Shown: positions 1-24,862, counted from the stretch's first letter. The stretch is 64,000 nucleotides of DNA from Acanthornis magna (GCA_036785705.1 JAWUZG010000136.1:372001-436000), one strand, 5' to 3'. The notes: a model not told the origin generated them from the letters alone. Made by a program: numbers and translations.

Positions 1-306
1 GACACAAAGTTGTCTCTGTCCCTGCCTTGGCTTCCCAGGGTGCTGGAGGTGTCTGTGACTGTCCCAGGGATGTCCTTCACTGTGGTGACTTGTCTGAGGG
101 TGACAGATCCATGTTTGAGGGTGCTTGGGTTGGTGGTGGCCTGGGGTTCTCCCCTGAGCAAAGATGCAAAGATGAATGAAGGAGTGCTGTGGGCTTGGCT
201 GATGTGGGGACAGACGAGGGGCACATGCAGCGCTGCCTCAGCCCCACAATTACCCTCTGCTTCTTCAAGTTTTCCCACAATGTCCCGATGCACTTGTCTC
301 TTGCAG

Positions 307-533
307 GTTCCTCAGCTCCTGCTGCTGCCCCCTCCCTTCCCGGCGATGTTCATCCCACTGCCCCCTCCATCAGTGCCCGGACACCATCCCGAGGGCCAAA
401 TTCTGCCCCAGGTGCCCCGTTGGCTGAGCAGCCACGCCCAGGCCTGCCCGTTGGTGACCATCCACCTGTCCTGCCCAGCGCTGCCAGCCCCGTGAGCACG
501 GAGCTGGAGGCCAGACTCCCGGTGCAGGAATCG
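307..533 (+). CDS. MAVS: MAVS exon (linker, TRAF2/3 motif)
   Basis: The acceptor TTGCAG ends at 306 and the donor GTGAGC begins at 534. The exon starts at the second base of a codon and ends on a complete codon. It encodes about 75 residues rich in Ala, Pro and Ser and ends in PVQES, which fits the PxQxS/T TRAF2/3-binding consensus. The matching human motif is PVQDT. Confidence 0.8.
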
Positions 534-3500
534 GTGAGCAGGGCATGAGTTGGATGGGGACACAAAGGTCCCTTTTGGTGGGGTGTGGGGAGCCTGTGGT
601 AGGGCCAGGCTCGTTCAGGGCCACCCCAAGCAGCCTCTCGCTGCTGATCTCTGCCGCTGCTGGTAACTTACAGCTCATATATGGCCCTGTCACTGCTCCT
701 TCTCCTGCACTGCCTCCATAGGGGGAGTGCAGCATCTTCTCTGCCAGTCCAGGCTCCTCTCCACAGCCCCTGACCCTTGGGAGGGTGCCAAATCGAGACC
801 CCAGACCCCCACTGTAACCAGCCTCATGGGGGTCAGTGCTCAGGGTTTAGGGCACCCCCGTTGTCCCAGACACTCTCATCCCAGTGATTTAACACAGCTC
901 ATTTCTTTCCAGCTCCCCAAAAAACTCCCGGAGCAAGAGACTCCCCGACCAATTCCACCTGGGGGCAAAGTCCATGGCGGAGTGAGCGGTGAGCACAGTG
1001 GAGAGGGGAATCTCTCACACCCCACTGGGGCTGTGCCAGCGTCAGCAGGGACCCCAGGAGTGGCCATGCCATCGCCTCTGTCCCCAGAGCAGGGCCGGGA
1101 CTGGCTGAGCCGCCGGCCGGTGTGTGTGGACAACGGGTTTTTTGGGAATGCCAACCACCTGCACCGCGGCACGCCGGGCCTGGCCCTGGGCAGGTCTCTT
1201 CCATCCAGGGATGCAGGTGCCACTCAGAGCCCTGAGCAGCCCAGGAATGAGCCCGAAGAGAACTCAGATCACTCCACAGAGTCACTCCCACGGCTGGAGG
1301 GAGCCACTCGTGGTGTGGGGCAGCAACCCCCAAACTCACTGCCCAAAAAGCAGCCTGTGCCAAGCTCTGGGCACGGCGAGCCCCCGGGCAGCTTTGTGGA
1401 TGTGCGCAGCCCCCTCCTCATACAGCAGCAGTTTGATGCGGAGAAGAAGCGGGTTGGGATGCCGCCAGAGCATCGAGGGAGTGCAGGTGGGTTTCCTTCC
1501 TGGCAGAACCACGTAGCCACGAGGGAGAAGGAGGTGCTGCTGAAAGCCCCTCACTGCAAGAAATTGGGATGCTGGAGCATGTCCAGAGAAGGGAATGGAG
1601 CTGGGGAGGCTCTAGAGCACAGATCTGATGAGGAAGAGCTCAGGAAGCTGCGGGGGGCTCAGCCTGGAGAAAAGGACGTTCAGGGGGGACCTTCTTGCTT
1701 TCTACAACTCCCTGACAGGAGGGTGGAGCAAGATGGGGGTCGGGCTTTGGTGCCAGGTAACAAGCAATAGGAAAGTTGTGCTAGGGGTGGTTTGGATATT
1801 ATGGAAGAGATTGTCAAGCACTGGAACAAGCTGTCCAGGGCAGTGGTGGTCACCATCCCTGGAGGAATTTAGAAGCCATGTGGATGTGGTACTTGGGGAC
1901 ATGGGTTAGTGATGGCCTTGGTGGTACTGGGGGAATGGTTGGAATAGAATGGAATGGGCTAATTCATTTGGAAGGAACTTACAATGATCATCTTATCCAA
2001 CTACATTTTAATTTTTTTTTGTCACTGGAGTGGCTTTAGGGTATGAAACTTCTCCCCCCTCCCCTAGTTCGCAGAGATGTTTGTGTCCTGCATCTGGGGG
2101 AATGTTAGTATTTCCTACATCCCTCGCCCTTGGGCGTCATAGAAACAGGATGAAGCCCTGCCCTCCACTCCAGAATCTATGGGAGCAGAGACATCCATCC
2201 CTCCCAGCCTTTTTTCTTCCACCATGTGGGATTAGCCCCTCCTGGCTGGGGGGGACATGGAATTCCAATTCCAGGAGCCTTAAAAGCCTCCATTTCCCTT
2301 GGAGCTCCCCAGCCCTGCAGCCCACGCTGCATGAGTTACCTGCAGCTGCAGGGAAAGCTCGTGTGCCACAGCAGAGCCAGGGCACTGGGTCCTGTTCCCT
2401 GTGCCACCCCCTCAGCTTGGGGACTGTCCTGTCCCAGCGTCCTTGAGGAAGAGCAAATCTCACCTTTTAGGCCTCGTGGTGAACACAACGTGCTTTGTTT
2501 TCTCCCTGACAGATGTTTCAATGGAAAAAACTACCCTGGTTGCTCCCCCTGTGCCCAGAGACACTTCCCTCTCCCCTGGCACCTCCGTGAAGCCTCTTGC
2601 ACAAGAGAAGAAACTGTCCATTGGGAGTAGACCCAGCAGCACCCCGTCTGTGCCAACGAAGGACAAAGTAGGTGACCTTTCCTCTTGTCACTTGCATTTC
2701 ATTCATGTCTGTGTGACCTCCCCATGGCTGAGAGACTTTCTGTTGCAATGTCACATCTTGAGCTGGTGATGAGTTTAGTCAGGGACTTTTTTTCCCCCAC
2801 TATGTTCACGATACCATTATGGAGCATGGGAGAAGGGAGCCTAACTGTTGGGCTTTAACTCCTTATTTCCCCTCCTTGACTTGCCAGTCAGTCTTCGGCC
2901 TAGCAGGTGCTGTTTTCCACTGCACTCATCACTGACTGCCTCCCTCCTTCTGCCCCTATTACCTGTGACCCAACCTTGGTGTTAAGTGGCAGGAGGTGTG
3001 GGGGCTGAGCGTTGAAGTGGGTTTGTGTGGGACCTGTGTGCCCAAGGCCAGGCCAATGGGTGCTTCCCTTGGCACCCAGCCCCTCTCCTTGTCTCCCAAA
3101 GGTGCTGCCGGCCTCGGCAAACCCTGTCCTGGGCACAGCTGTGGTGGGAGGCTCCGAAGGCATGGCTGGGAGATCGGCTTCCCGGGTGAGCTCTGCCACG
3201 AGCATCTGGGCGTCTCACAGTGATGAGGAGAGGGATGAGGAGCTCAGCAAGCCAGGTGTCCTTGTCTCCGTGGCTCGGGGCAGCCCAGGGGTGGCCGGCA
3301 GATGCCCGAGTCCTCGGGGGCCCAGCAACCCCCGTTCCACAGCCTCCAGTAGCCTTGGCCTCAGCAGCGACCCAATCCTGGTGAGCACGGATAGCCTGAG
3401 CTCAGGAGGAGCGTTCCCCAGAGTCTCCTCCGTTCGTGCAGACCCCAGGGAGAAGGAGGCAGCTGGAGCAAGCAGAGACTCCCGTCCTGCTCCAAGCTGG

Positions 3501-3761
3501 GACAGCACCTCCCTGGGCACCCATGAGGTCCGTGTGGATCATCACCCCAGCGCCCAGCTTGGAGCTGGCAACGATGGAGTTGGTGCCCTTGGAAGCCCTC
3601 TGAATTTCAGCTCTGGCAGTGGCTGTGACACTGCCACCAGCTCACCTCAGCCTGAAGTCCCCACAGGGAACAGCAATGGCCTGTCCCTGCTGTACATCCT
3701 TCCAGCTGTCGGCATCTTTTCTGCCGTGGCGTTCGCGGTGTACAGTCGGCTGCGGAAATAG
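307..3761 (+). CDS. MAVS: MAVS, mitochondrial antiviral signalling protein (3' part; CARD exons outside window)
   Basis: MAVS is the outer-mitochondrial-membrane adaptor that relays RIG-I/MDA5 detection of viral RNA to TRAFs, TBK1/IRF3 and NF-kB. Five exons join in phase: 307-533, 913-988, 1088-1486, 2513-2667 and 3102-3761, about 505 codons with a TAG stop. The protein is low-complexity and rich in Pro, Ser and Gly, as the MAVS linker is. It carries a TRAF2/3-type motif PVQES (519-533), a TRAF6-type motif PEENSD (1252-1269), and a C-terminal tail anchor of about 22 hydrophobic residues (3678-3743) followed by the basic tail SRLRK. PANK2 and RNF24 follow in the same order as in mammals, which supports the call. 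The N-terminal CARD is missing only because the window starts inside the gene. Identification rests on tail-anchor architecture, TRAF motifs and synteny; no alignment was run. Confidence 0.88.
913..988 (+). CDS. MAVS: MAVS short exon
   Basis: The acceptor TTTCCAG ends at 912 and the donor GTGAGC begins at 989. It holds 25 codons plus one base, rich in Pro and Lys. The downstream intron (989-1087) is only 99 nt, a multiple of three, and has no in-frame stop, so reading through it would also give an open frame. Confidence 0.7.
1088..1486 (+). CDS. MAVS: MAVS exon (TRAF6 motif)
   Basis: The acceptor CTGTCCCCAG ends at 1087 and the donor GTGGGT begins at 1487. The phase is 2 bases, 132 codons, 1 base. 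It encodes PEENSD at 1252-1269, which fits PxExx(acidic/aromatic), the TRAF6-binding consensus, and is close to the human PEENEY site. A Gln-rich stretch near the end (IQQQFDAEKKR) is the only clearly charged segment. Confidence 0.82.
1487..2512 (+). other. MAVS intron with CR1
   Basis: This is a 1026-base intron. It contains a sense-orientation CR1 3' end (about 1560-1950), next to a short antisense CR1 tip (about 1962-2008). The rest is unremarkable. Confidence 0.75.
1560..1950 (+). repeat. CR1 LINE 3' fragment
   Basis: It matches the same 5'-truncated CR1 body seen at 14990-15422: GCATGTCCAGAGAAGGGAATGG, CTCAGCCTGGAGAAAAGGA, and GATGTGGTACTTGGGGACAT. It is inserted in sense inside a MAVS intron. 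A short antisense CR1 tip adjoins its right end (TTTGGAAGGAACTTACAATG). Confidence 0.8.
2513..2667 (+). CDS. MAVS: MAVS exon
   Basis: The acceptor CCTGACAG ends at 2512 and the donor GTAGGT begins at 2668. It begins with the last two bases of a split Asp codon and has 51 further codons ending in KDK, so it closes in phase 0. The composition is Ser/Thr/Pro-rich with scattered Lys. The 1.0-kb intron before it holds a CR1 copy. Confidence 0.8.
3102..3761 (+). CDS. MAVS: MAVS terminal coding exon with tail anchor
   Basis: The acceptor TCTCCCAAAG ends at 3101 in phase 0. It has 219 codons and then TAG at 3759-3761. Most of it is a Ser/Gly/Pro-rich spacer with an acidic patch (SDEERDEELS). The last 28 residues form the membrane anchor: GLSLLYILPAVG... 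to AVYSRLRK (3675-3758). A tail anchor with a short basic end is what targets MAVS to the mitochondrial outer membrane. Confidence 0.9.
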   Translation: MLPASANPVLGTAVVGGSEGMAGRSASRVSSATSIWASHSDEERDEELSKPGVLVSVARGSPGVAGRCPSPRGPSNPRSTASSSLGLSSDPILVSTDSLSSGGAFPRVSSVRADPREKEAAGASRDSRPAPSWDSTSLGTHEVRVDHHPSAQLGAGNDGVGALGSPLNFSSGSGCDTATSSPQPEVPTGNSNGLSLLYILPAVGIFSAVAFAVYSRLRK

Positions 3762-4744
3762 TGGATGGGATGCCACAACCTTGACACAGCCGGGGGAATT
3801 CCTCTGGCAACAGGATTTTGGCCAACGCATTTGAAGCCTGAAGAGTAGTGGCGGGGCGGTAGGGGTGTTGCTAAATCTCTTTCTGGAAAGTTCTGGTGGA
3901 AGAGGCCTTGGTACATGATGCTGTTGGGTTTGGGTCTGTTCCCTCCCATTTCCCAACCATCTTCTTGACTGTAGCCTTCTCTTTTTACACCCATGGAGGA
4001 GAGGGTCTCCCTCCAAAGTGATCCACTGAGTCAAAAAAGGAAGTCCTCATGGTGATTCTCCATGTCTTCTTTGTTCGGTCCCAGGAGGCCTCAGGGAAAC
4101 ATACTAGTGATCCAAAGGGTGACCTCCAGGGCCTTTTGTGCAGTGCAGCTAGGAGAGGTTTTGCAGATATCCTGTAACAGCAGAGCTAGTTTTCTTGGCT
4201 CTGCTCGTCTTGGCTTGAAAATGTGCCCAAGGGCAGGTGCAGCAGCCTCCACTGGACGTCTCATGTTCAGTTTGCCTTACTTGATGTCTCTGGCTCTGCT
4301 GCAAGGACCTTTGATGGGCTCTGCTGCTCCTTCTGGGATTGCTTCATGCAGCACTGACTCTGGGGATAAACATGAGGGTCAGGAAAGAGCTGCATCTAGC
4401 CAGTGTTCTCAAGGATCAGTCTCACTTGGCTCCCTCCAGTGAGGGGAAAGGGGGTTCTGCTTTAAGGGGAATGTTTCAGGCGATGCCAACATCAAGCAGA
4501 CTTGATCCCACAAAGGGTTCTTGGGTGTCTTTGATTTTTAGGCTGGATTTTTGGAGCTTGGTTGGAAGGGTAGATGGAGTTCTTCTCGCCTTTCCTGATA
4601 CCTGTTGCTGTGGGATAGGGGTATAGGAACCTTCTGCCCAGGCTGAGACATGAACAGGATCAACTGCACGCTGCAGGGAGGCTGTACCAGAGTCTGACAT
4701 GCTCTGGGCTCTGGAGTGATCTTGTAGCACCTTACAGTGACTAA

Positions 4745-4856
4745 AGGGCTTGGAGCAAACTGGTCTGGGGGAAGGTGTCCCTACCCAGGGCAGAGGGGTG
4801 GAATGAGATGGTCTTTAATGGTCTTCCAACCCAAACCATTCTGTGATTCTAAAATA
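4745..4856 (+). repeat. CR1 LINE 3' tip
   Basis: It shows the CR1 3' terminal signature GGTCTTCCAACCCAAACCAT followed by TCTGTGATTCT, preceded by the AGGTGTCCCT segment. Confidence 0.75.
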
Positions 4857-4884
4857 CAGTTAAGCAGTGAAGAAGCAGCAGCCT

Positions 4885-5372
4885 GGAATAGTTATGTTGC
4901 TCCAGGTGGCTCCAAGCCCCATCCAACCTGGCCTTGAACTCTTCCAGGGATGGGGCAGCCACAGCTTCTCTGGGCAACCTGTGTCAGTGTCTCACCACCC
5001 TTGCAGGGAAGAATTTCTTCCCAGTATCCCATCTAACCCTTCCCTCTGACAGTGGGAAGCCATTACCCTGAGTTCTGTCACTCCAGGTCCTTGTCCAAAG
5101 TCCCTCTCCAGCTCTCCGGAGCCCCTTTAGGAAGGGGCTCTAAGCTCCCCCTGTAGCCTTCTCTTCTCCAGGCTCAATGCTGCCAGCTCTCCCAGCCTGG
5201 CTCCAGAGCAGAGGGGCTCCAGCCCGCAGAGTTTCTCTGTGGCCTCCTCTGGACCCACTCCAGCAGCTCCACATCCTTTTTATGGTGGGGCTGCAGGGCT
5301 GGACACAGCACTGCAGGTGGAGTCTCATCTGAGCAGAGCAGAGGAGTGGAATCATTTCTCTCATCCTGCTGT
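4885..5372 (-). repeat. CR1 LINE fragment (antisense)
   Basis: It is the reverse complement of a CR1 body. Landmarks in order are CCATCCAACCTGGCCTTGAA, CAGCCACAGCTTCTCTGGGC, TTCTCCAGGCTCAATGCTGC and CCACTCCAGCAGCTCCACAT. At about 490 bases it is one of the longer copies here. Confidence 0.82.
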
Positions 5373-7491
5373 GTCCAGTAATTTATTCATCCTGAATTCC
5401 TGCTGTCAGCACACCTTCCCAAAATCTGCTCTTCCTGCTGGCAGGGAGCAGGAGGAAGCTCAGCCCCCTGGGGCCTGGCTGCAAAGTGCAGCCCTTGTGC
5501 CTGGCTTGGCCTGCAGTGGGAAAGATCCATCAGCCCTGAATGGTTGCCTCTCCCTCCTAATACCTTCCTTCTGCCTGCCCAAAAATCCAAGAAGTGCCTC
5601 CATAAAACTAAGGACAACCAATATATGCAAGAGGGAGATGTTGATTTTGGTGTGTCAGGGTTGCTTTCCAGCAGAGCTTGAGGGGTTCATTCCTTGCTCA
5701 GCGCCTTGTGCTGAAGGAGAGAAGGGACAGTCCTTTTAAACACACTCCGGCCCCTCTTCCAGGAATGGGAATGTGGGGGCTGCTCTTCCCATTAAAGACA
5801 CATGGTCATCACTCCCTAACAAGAGAGGGCACTTGCCTTCTTCACACTTTGTGTAATTCAGGGGACATCCAGGAGATCCCAAAACAGCCGCATCCATACC
5901 AAGGCCCTCTTCTCTGATGCTTTACTTGCCTGTGATATTCTTCCCATGTTTTTCCATACATTTAAGCAACAGCTTGTACGCTTTGCCTTTTCATGTCGGA
6001 TTTCTCTCGTGAAACAGCTGGTTTGTCACCACCTCAGACTGGGAAAAGCACATGTTCAGATTGCTGCTGTGGAGTGCCGAGATTTTCACAGTTGTTACAT
6101 AGCACTTTAAAGCCTTATTGGCAGGAGATGGTGCAGGAGATGCCTGCGCATATTTTACTAACAGGCTAAAAAGCCTTTTACTAACTAAAATAAATTGGTT
6201 TGATGCTTCACACTTGACTTCTTGTGATTTGTGAGATGAAAAGCAGGAGGCTGATGACTGGAGGGAATGCTCTGAAGGGCTCTGTTGTCATTGCAAGCTT
6301 GAAGGGTGAAAGAGCCACAAGGAGCTGTGGGCTAGAAAGGAAGGACCCTTGGGATTGGATGTAACCAGGTGGACACAGGGCACAGGTGAGTGCTGAGCTT
6401 GATACCCACCAAGGCCAGGATGCTGCTTCATTTATTACCCAGATTGTCCCAAGTTCTCTGGTTGAATTCTGTCCTGTGATCCTGCACATAAAAAAGGTAC
6501 CTCTTCATGCTGGGCCACCTTAGCCTTGCTGGGTTCAGCCCTGGAGGTGGCTGCTCCCCAGGTTTCTCTTCTTGTCCCCTGAACAGCTCTGACCTGCAGG
6601 ACAGAGTCACCAACATCCCTAAATTGCTGCTCACCCACTGTGTGCTTTTTGGGGACGCACAGGAAGCTTTTGGGAGGGAACAGACCTTTTGTGTGCCCTC
6701 TCCATGCTGCCAAGGGCTCTGCTGTGTCCCAACAGCTGAGATACCCCACAAGCTCCCCTCGCTTTCTGCTTTTCCAGCTCTTACAGCTCAGGTGTGTGAA
6801 ACACATTCAGCAAGGGTTGAAAATACTTAGAGCTTCGGGCAGCAGAGCTTAGTGAGTTCTTTTTTACTCAAATGAAGGCAATGCTGCCCTGAAGGAGGTT
6901 ATTTGTGTTCAGAGAGCTCATCCTTTATCTCCTGTCACTGCCAACCCCATTTATCCACTTCCTCCGCTCACCCAACAGGATATTAAAATACACCAACTAA
7001 ATTTGACCGATCCCTTTATCCCGTTTTTATCTTGGCCACCGGAATTCAGCAAATTCTCACGGAAATTATCACACCTTTGTGGAATGTTGGTTGCTGATCC
7101 CTCTGGTATCGAATTAATGCCCGAGGATTGTGCTGAGCTGGGATTACCCCAGGGCAGGTGAGGAGCACCCTGGGTCACTGGGCTGCAGTTCCACTGCTTG
7201 GTGTGCTCTGGGTGTGTCAGACAACAATTAACATTCCACACCGGAATCTCCATCGTGTTACAACGGGAGCCGTTATGGCATCCTGGATTCTGGGAATCTG
7301 TGTTTTCCTTTTGAGTTTTCATCCTGTTGGTTGTTGTTTACACCCCTGTTCATGGTTGCCTCAGTTTTTCTGCCACCTGGGTGTTTCCTGCTGCGGTTGT
7401 TAATAAATGTGGGGTCAGGGTTTAAAGAACAGGATGTATCCACACTAGGATTATGTTGGGATCTAAAGGAGAGCTGAGGATTTTAAGATTT

Positions 7492-7685
7492 TAGGAAGAA
7501 ATTCTTCCCTGTGAGGGTGGCAAGGCCCTGGCACAGGGTGGCCGGAGAAGCTGTGGCTGCCCCTGGATCCCTGGAAATGTCCAAGGCCAGGTTGGATGGG
7601 GCTTGGAGCAACCTGGGATGGTGTAAGGTGTCCCTGGCCATGGCAGGTGATGGAACGAGATGGTCTTTAAGGCCCCTTCCATTTG
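7492..7685 (+). repeat. CR1 LINE 3' fragment next to the PANK2 promoter
   Basis: It contains TTCTTCCCTGTGAGGGTGGC, GAGAAGCTGTGGCTGCCCCT, and ends in GAGATGGTCTTTAAGG. It finishes within about 20 bases of an octamer-like site at 7701 and so marks the upstream edge of the PANK2 promoter region. Confidence 0.82.
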
Positions 7686-7694
7686 CACCGTCAT

Positions 7695-8202
7695 CTGCAT
7701 ATGCAAATCACATTCAAATCAGCCCCTCCGCGCGGCCCAGCCCAGCCGGGCCTACTGCAGTTCTTCCCTTCGCCCCCCCGTGTTGCCACAGTTACCGAGC
7801 CTGTCAATCACTGCTCCTCCCGCCCCCCCGGAAAGCTCTCTCGGTCATTGGGCGGCTGCCCTGTCAATCTCGCTGCAAAGGCAGTCCATAGGCCAGAGCT
7901 GTCGCATATCGACCCGCCTCAGCCAGGCGCACGCTCCCGATTGGGCAGTGCACTTGTCACTCTAGGCGGCCGCGAGCAGGAGGCGGGCCCAGCGCTCCGC
8001 TGCCGCGCAACACTCGCCTCTCATTGGCGGATCCTGCTGTCGCTCAGCGCGGCGGGGGGCGCGGATTGGCTGGCGCCTAACGGCCTGTCCCGCCCCGCGG
8101 GGCCGTGCGGCGCAGGCGCGCCGGGGGCGGTGGCTGCGGCGGTGGCGGCTGAGCGGGGCCGGAGCGGGGCCGGGCGGCCCATGGGGCCGGGCCGCGCTGC
8201 CG
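7695..8202 (+). promoter_or_regulatory. PANK2 CpG-island promoter and 5'UTR
   Basis: The segment is GC-rich and CpG-dense with no TATA box. It has four inverted CCAAT boxes (ATTGG) at 7847-7851, 7940-7944, 8023-8027 and 8065-8069, and an octamer ATGCAAAT at 7701-7708. A GC-box-like and NRF1-half-like GCGCAGGCGCGCC lies near 8110. NF-Y binding to repeated CCAAT boxes is typical of TATA-less housekeeping promoters. The exact start site cannot be read from sequence; it probably lies between 8030 and 8180. An out-of-frame ATG at 8181 precedes the chosen start. Confidence 0.75.
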
Positions 8203-22184
<13,982 letters not shown>

Positions 22185-23160
22185 CTCCGTGCACCATCTG
22201 TGTTGGACCTATGGATTCAGGGCACTCCCTGGGCCGCCGAGGCCATGGTTTGGGGGTCACTGAGCTCACGTTTGGTGTCACAGCCCCTGCTGAGACTGTC
22301 GCACTGCCGTGGCCTGTGGGGACAGCGCGGGGATGGGCGTTCATAAGAGTTGAAATCCATCTGGGATGACAGCACAGGTTTGTTCCAAAGGATGCGATTG
22401 GCATACACTGGCTGGACGTGGGGGTGTATGGGAAGGTGTGTGGGGCATTTCAGTCACAAGAAATTGCCCTTTTTAGGGAATTTATTCCATTTTTAATGAT
22501 GGTGACAAAGCAGAGCATTGGCACTCCTTCCATTGGGTTCCCTTGGAGTGCCGAGTGCCCAGGGCAGGTCTGGGTTCACAATTAAAGTTCTCCATGTGCT
22601 GGAAATGGTCTGGAAAGAGGGAAGAGCATCAGCAGGGCTGTGCTGTCAGCCAGGCTTTGTCCTTGTTCCACACGTCCTTATCTCCGTCCTGGGGACGGAG
22701 GGTACGACACCACACGGATCTGTGCCTCAGGGTGATTCCCATTTCAGCCTCCAGCACTCCTGCACAGCCCTCAGCACCCTTTAGGATGGTGTTGGGGGTG
22801 TCTGCCAGCCTCCAGCCTTGAGATGGAAATTTGAGGATGGAATAGGGATATTTGTTGTTTGTTTGTTTGTCTGGGATTTTCTCTCTGTTCCCAAACTCGG
22901 CTGCACGGAACTCCACCAAAGAGACACTTCCTTCAGTCACACTTGGATCTCGAATATTCCATGTTACATTTATTAATGGCTACACTCCTGTCGTTTTGGG
23001 GGAATTCTGCCCTTTCCATGCATGCTGTCCTCCCTCTTTTCCCTGTGCATGCTGCCACACAGCCTGGGAGCGGCGTGGAGCCCCCGTGGAAGTTGCACCC
23101 TCGGGATGGGGGTTTGGAATGGATCCTGCACGCTCAATAAACGCTCTCTCAAAGCAACGA
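22185..23160 (+). other. PANK2 3'UTR
   Basis: About 975 bases of non-repetitive 3'UTR follow the stop codon. A poly(A) signal AATAAA lies at 23136-23141, and cleavage is expected near 23155-23165. No large repeat interrupts it. Confidence 0.65.
23136..23141 (+). terminator. PANK2 poly(A) signal
   Basis: This is the first canonical AATAAA after the PANK2 stop codon; a T/C-rich tract follows it. Confidence 0.65.
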
Positions 23161-23799
23161 GGTATCTGCACCTTCCCTGGGGACGTGAGCTCATGGAGAC
23201 ATGGCTTTGGTAGTGCTCTGGCTTCCCAGCCAGCAGCTCCATGGAGCACAGGGAAATCCTTTCAGATCCTTCAGATCAGGTCCCTTGTGCCGGGGTTTAT
23301 AGGAGGATATCAGAACAGCCATCTCCCTGACTCCAGCACGCCCTTTACAGTCCTGGTTTCTTTCCAGAAAAATCCAATTTCCAGCTCTCTGATCCCCTTG
23401 TTGGCCTGGCTGGAAGTGCTGCACAGCCCCGTGGCCTTCCCTACCTTGTGAATCCCACCTGGCTCTGCCTGTTGCTGTATCCTGAGATCTGAGCACTCAC
23501 AGGGTTGTTCCTCATGAAAATGGAGGAAACTACAGGTTCAGAGGGTGTTTGCTTTGCTGGGTAGATTGGTGTTTTTCTCTAAACCTCAGCTGACTGTGAG
23601 CTGGAATTCTGGACCCAGCCAGGGATTTGACAGCAGTAAAATAAGGGAAAAGAGTGCAGGGCTCATGTGGAAGCTGACCTGTGCTGGCTGAGGAGGAGAA
23701 TGTTTATTTTCCTGCAGACTAACCCAGGTTTCAGTTGAGTCCTGCTCAGTGTTCCATAAGGTGGTCCTGGAGAGGTGAGAGCTGGGAGCAGGATCAGAC

Positions 23800-23965
23800 A
23801 GCTCAGGGAATGGATTGGGTTGGAAGGAGCCTTAAATCCCATCTCATTCCACCTCCTGCCATGGACAGGGACACCTTTCACCATCCCAGGTGGCTCCAGG
23901 CCCCATCCAGCGTGGCCTTGGACACTTCAGGGATGAGGCAGCCACAGGTTCTCTGGGCAACCTGT
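23800..23965 (-). repeat. CR1 LINE fragment (antisense)
   Basis: GGTTGGAAGGAGCCTTAAAT, GGGACACCTTTCACCATCCC and GCCTTGGACACTTCAGGGAT identify a reversed CR1 3' region. Confidence 0.82.
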
Positions 23966-24844
23966 TTGCCATCGATTGAATTCAAGACCTCATTTATTCT
24001 TCATTTGTGAAATCACAGAAAAAGTTCCCAACCTCAGTGCATGAAAAACATCTCCATCTCCACAGTGTTGACTGAAGGGTTTCTAGACTCTGCTCTTGCT
24101 GTTCCACTTAACACATGCCCTGGGTGGCCTTTCAGCCACCCTCACGGCCAAAACTCATGGAGAAGGCACAGAAACTTTGGCTTTTTGGAATGTTTGTGTG
24201 CCTGGGACCTGTGTGGCTCCTTGATTAACAGGTCAGGATTAGGCTGGGCTGGGAGGGTGTGTGAATCCTTGGGACACACTGGGCAAAGCCTGGCTTTTAT
24301 TAATCACAGCAGCCTTGGGAGCTGAGGGCTGACGGCAGAAACCACCTTGGCATGGTTCTGCTGTGGAGAGCTGGGAAATCTCTGCAGGGCTGGGGATTCC
24401 CAGCAGCAATCCCACAGCCTGACCCACCACAGTCCTGCCCCGAGGCGCTGGTGTCCCTGGGCACAGCATCCTGAAGGTTTTCCACATCCTCACTCTACAC
24501 GTGTGTGTGCAACTCCTTTTCCTGTGGATTTTTGAGTAGATCCAGCACGGTCTGACCCCAGCACCAAAGTTCCTGGCTTGTCGTCTATCCTTTTTTTGTA
24601 AACTGCTTGGTTTTTTTTTTTTCTTCTTGTTATAAAATATTACAGTTATTTTTTATATGCTTCCAACCCTTTGTTTGCTTCTTATCTCATTCTTGGAGCT
24701 CCAGTGTGCCGGGGAATGTGCCGGAGAAATCAGGGTCAACCACTTGGGTTTCAGGAAAATAATTGTTGGCAATCCTTGATTGTTTTTCCCTCCCTGCATG
24801 TTCTGGGCTGTGGGAATCGGTTGCTTTTCAAAGCATTTTAAAGT

Positions 24845-24862
24845 GGGGGGGGGGGGGGGGGA
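24845..24862 (+). repeat. 18-base G homopolymer
   Basis: An uninterrupted run of 18 G follows AAGT and precedes ATTTAAAA. It could fold as a G-quadruplex and may be a site of assembly error. Confidence 0.9.

Larger units (their letters stand above)
3762..7490 (+). other. MAVS 3'UTR and intergenic DNA before PANK2
   Basis: No further coding exon is visible. A probable MAVS 3'UTR begins at 3762. AATAAA hexamers occur at 6189-6194 and at 7402-7407, and either could end a long 3'UTR; I cannot choose between them. Two CR1 fragments lie at 4745-4856 (+) and 4885-5372 (-). Confidence 0.55.

Noticed and set aside
1..306. A further MAVS exon at the very start of the window
   Set aside because: An acceptor-like TTCCCAG occurs near 38, but no frame and donor combination closes in the phase needed to join exon 307-533.
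3762..7490. A bird-specific gene between MAVS and PANK2
   Set aside because: Reading frames here are short, and the longest lies within an antisense CR1 copy.
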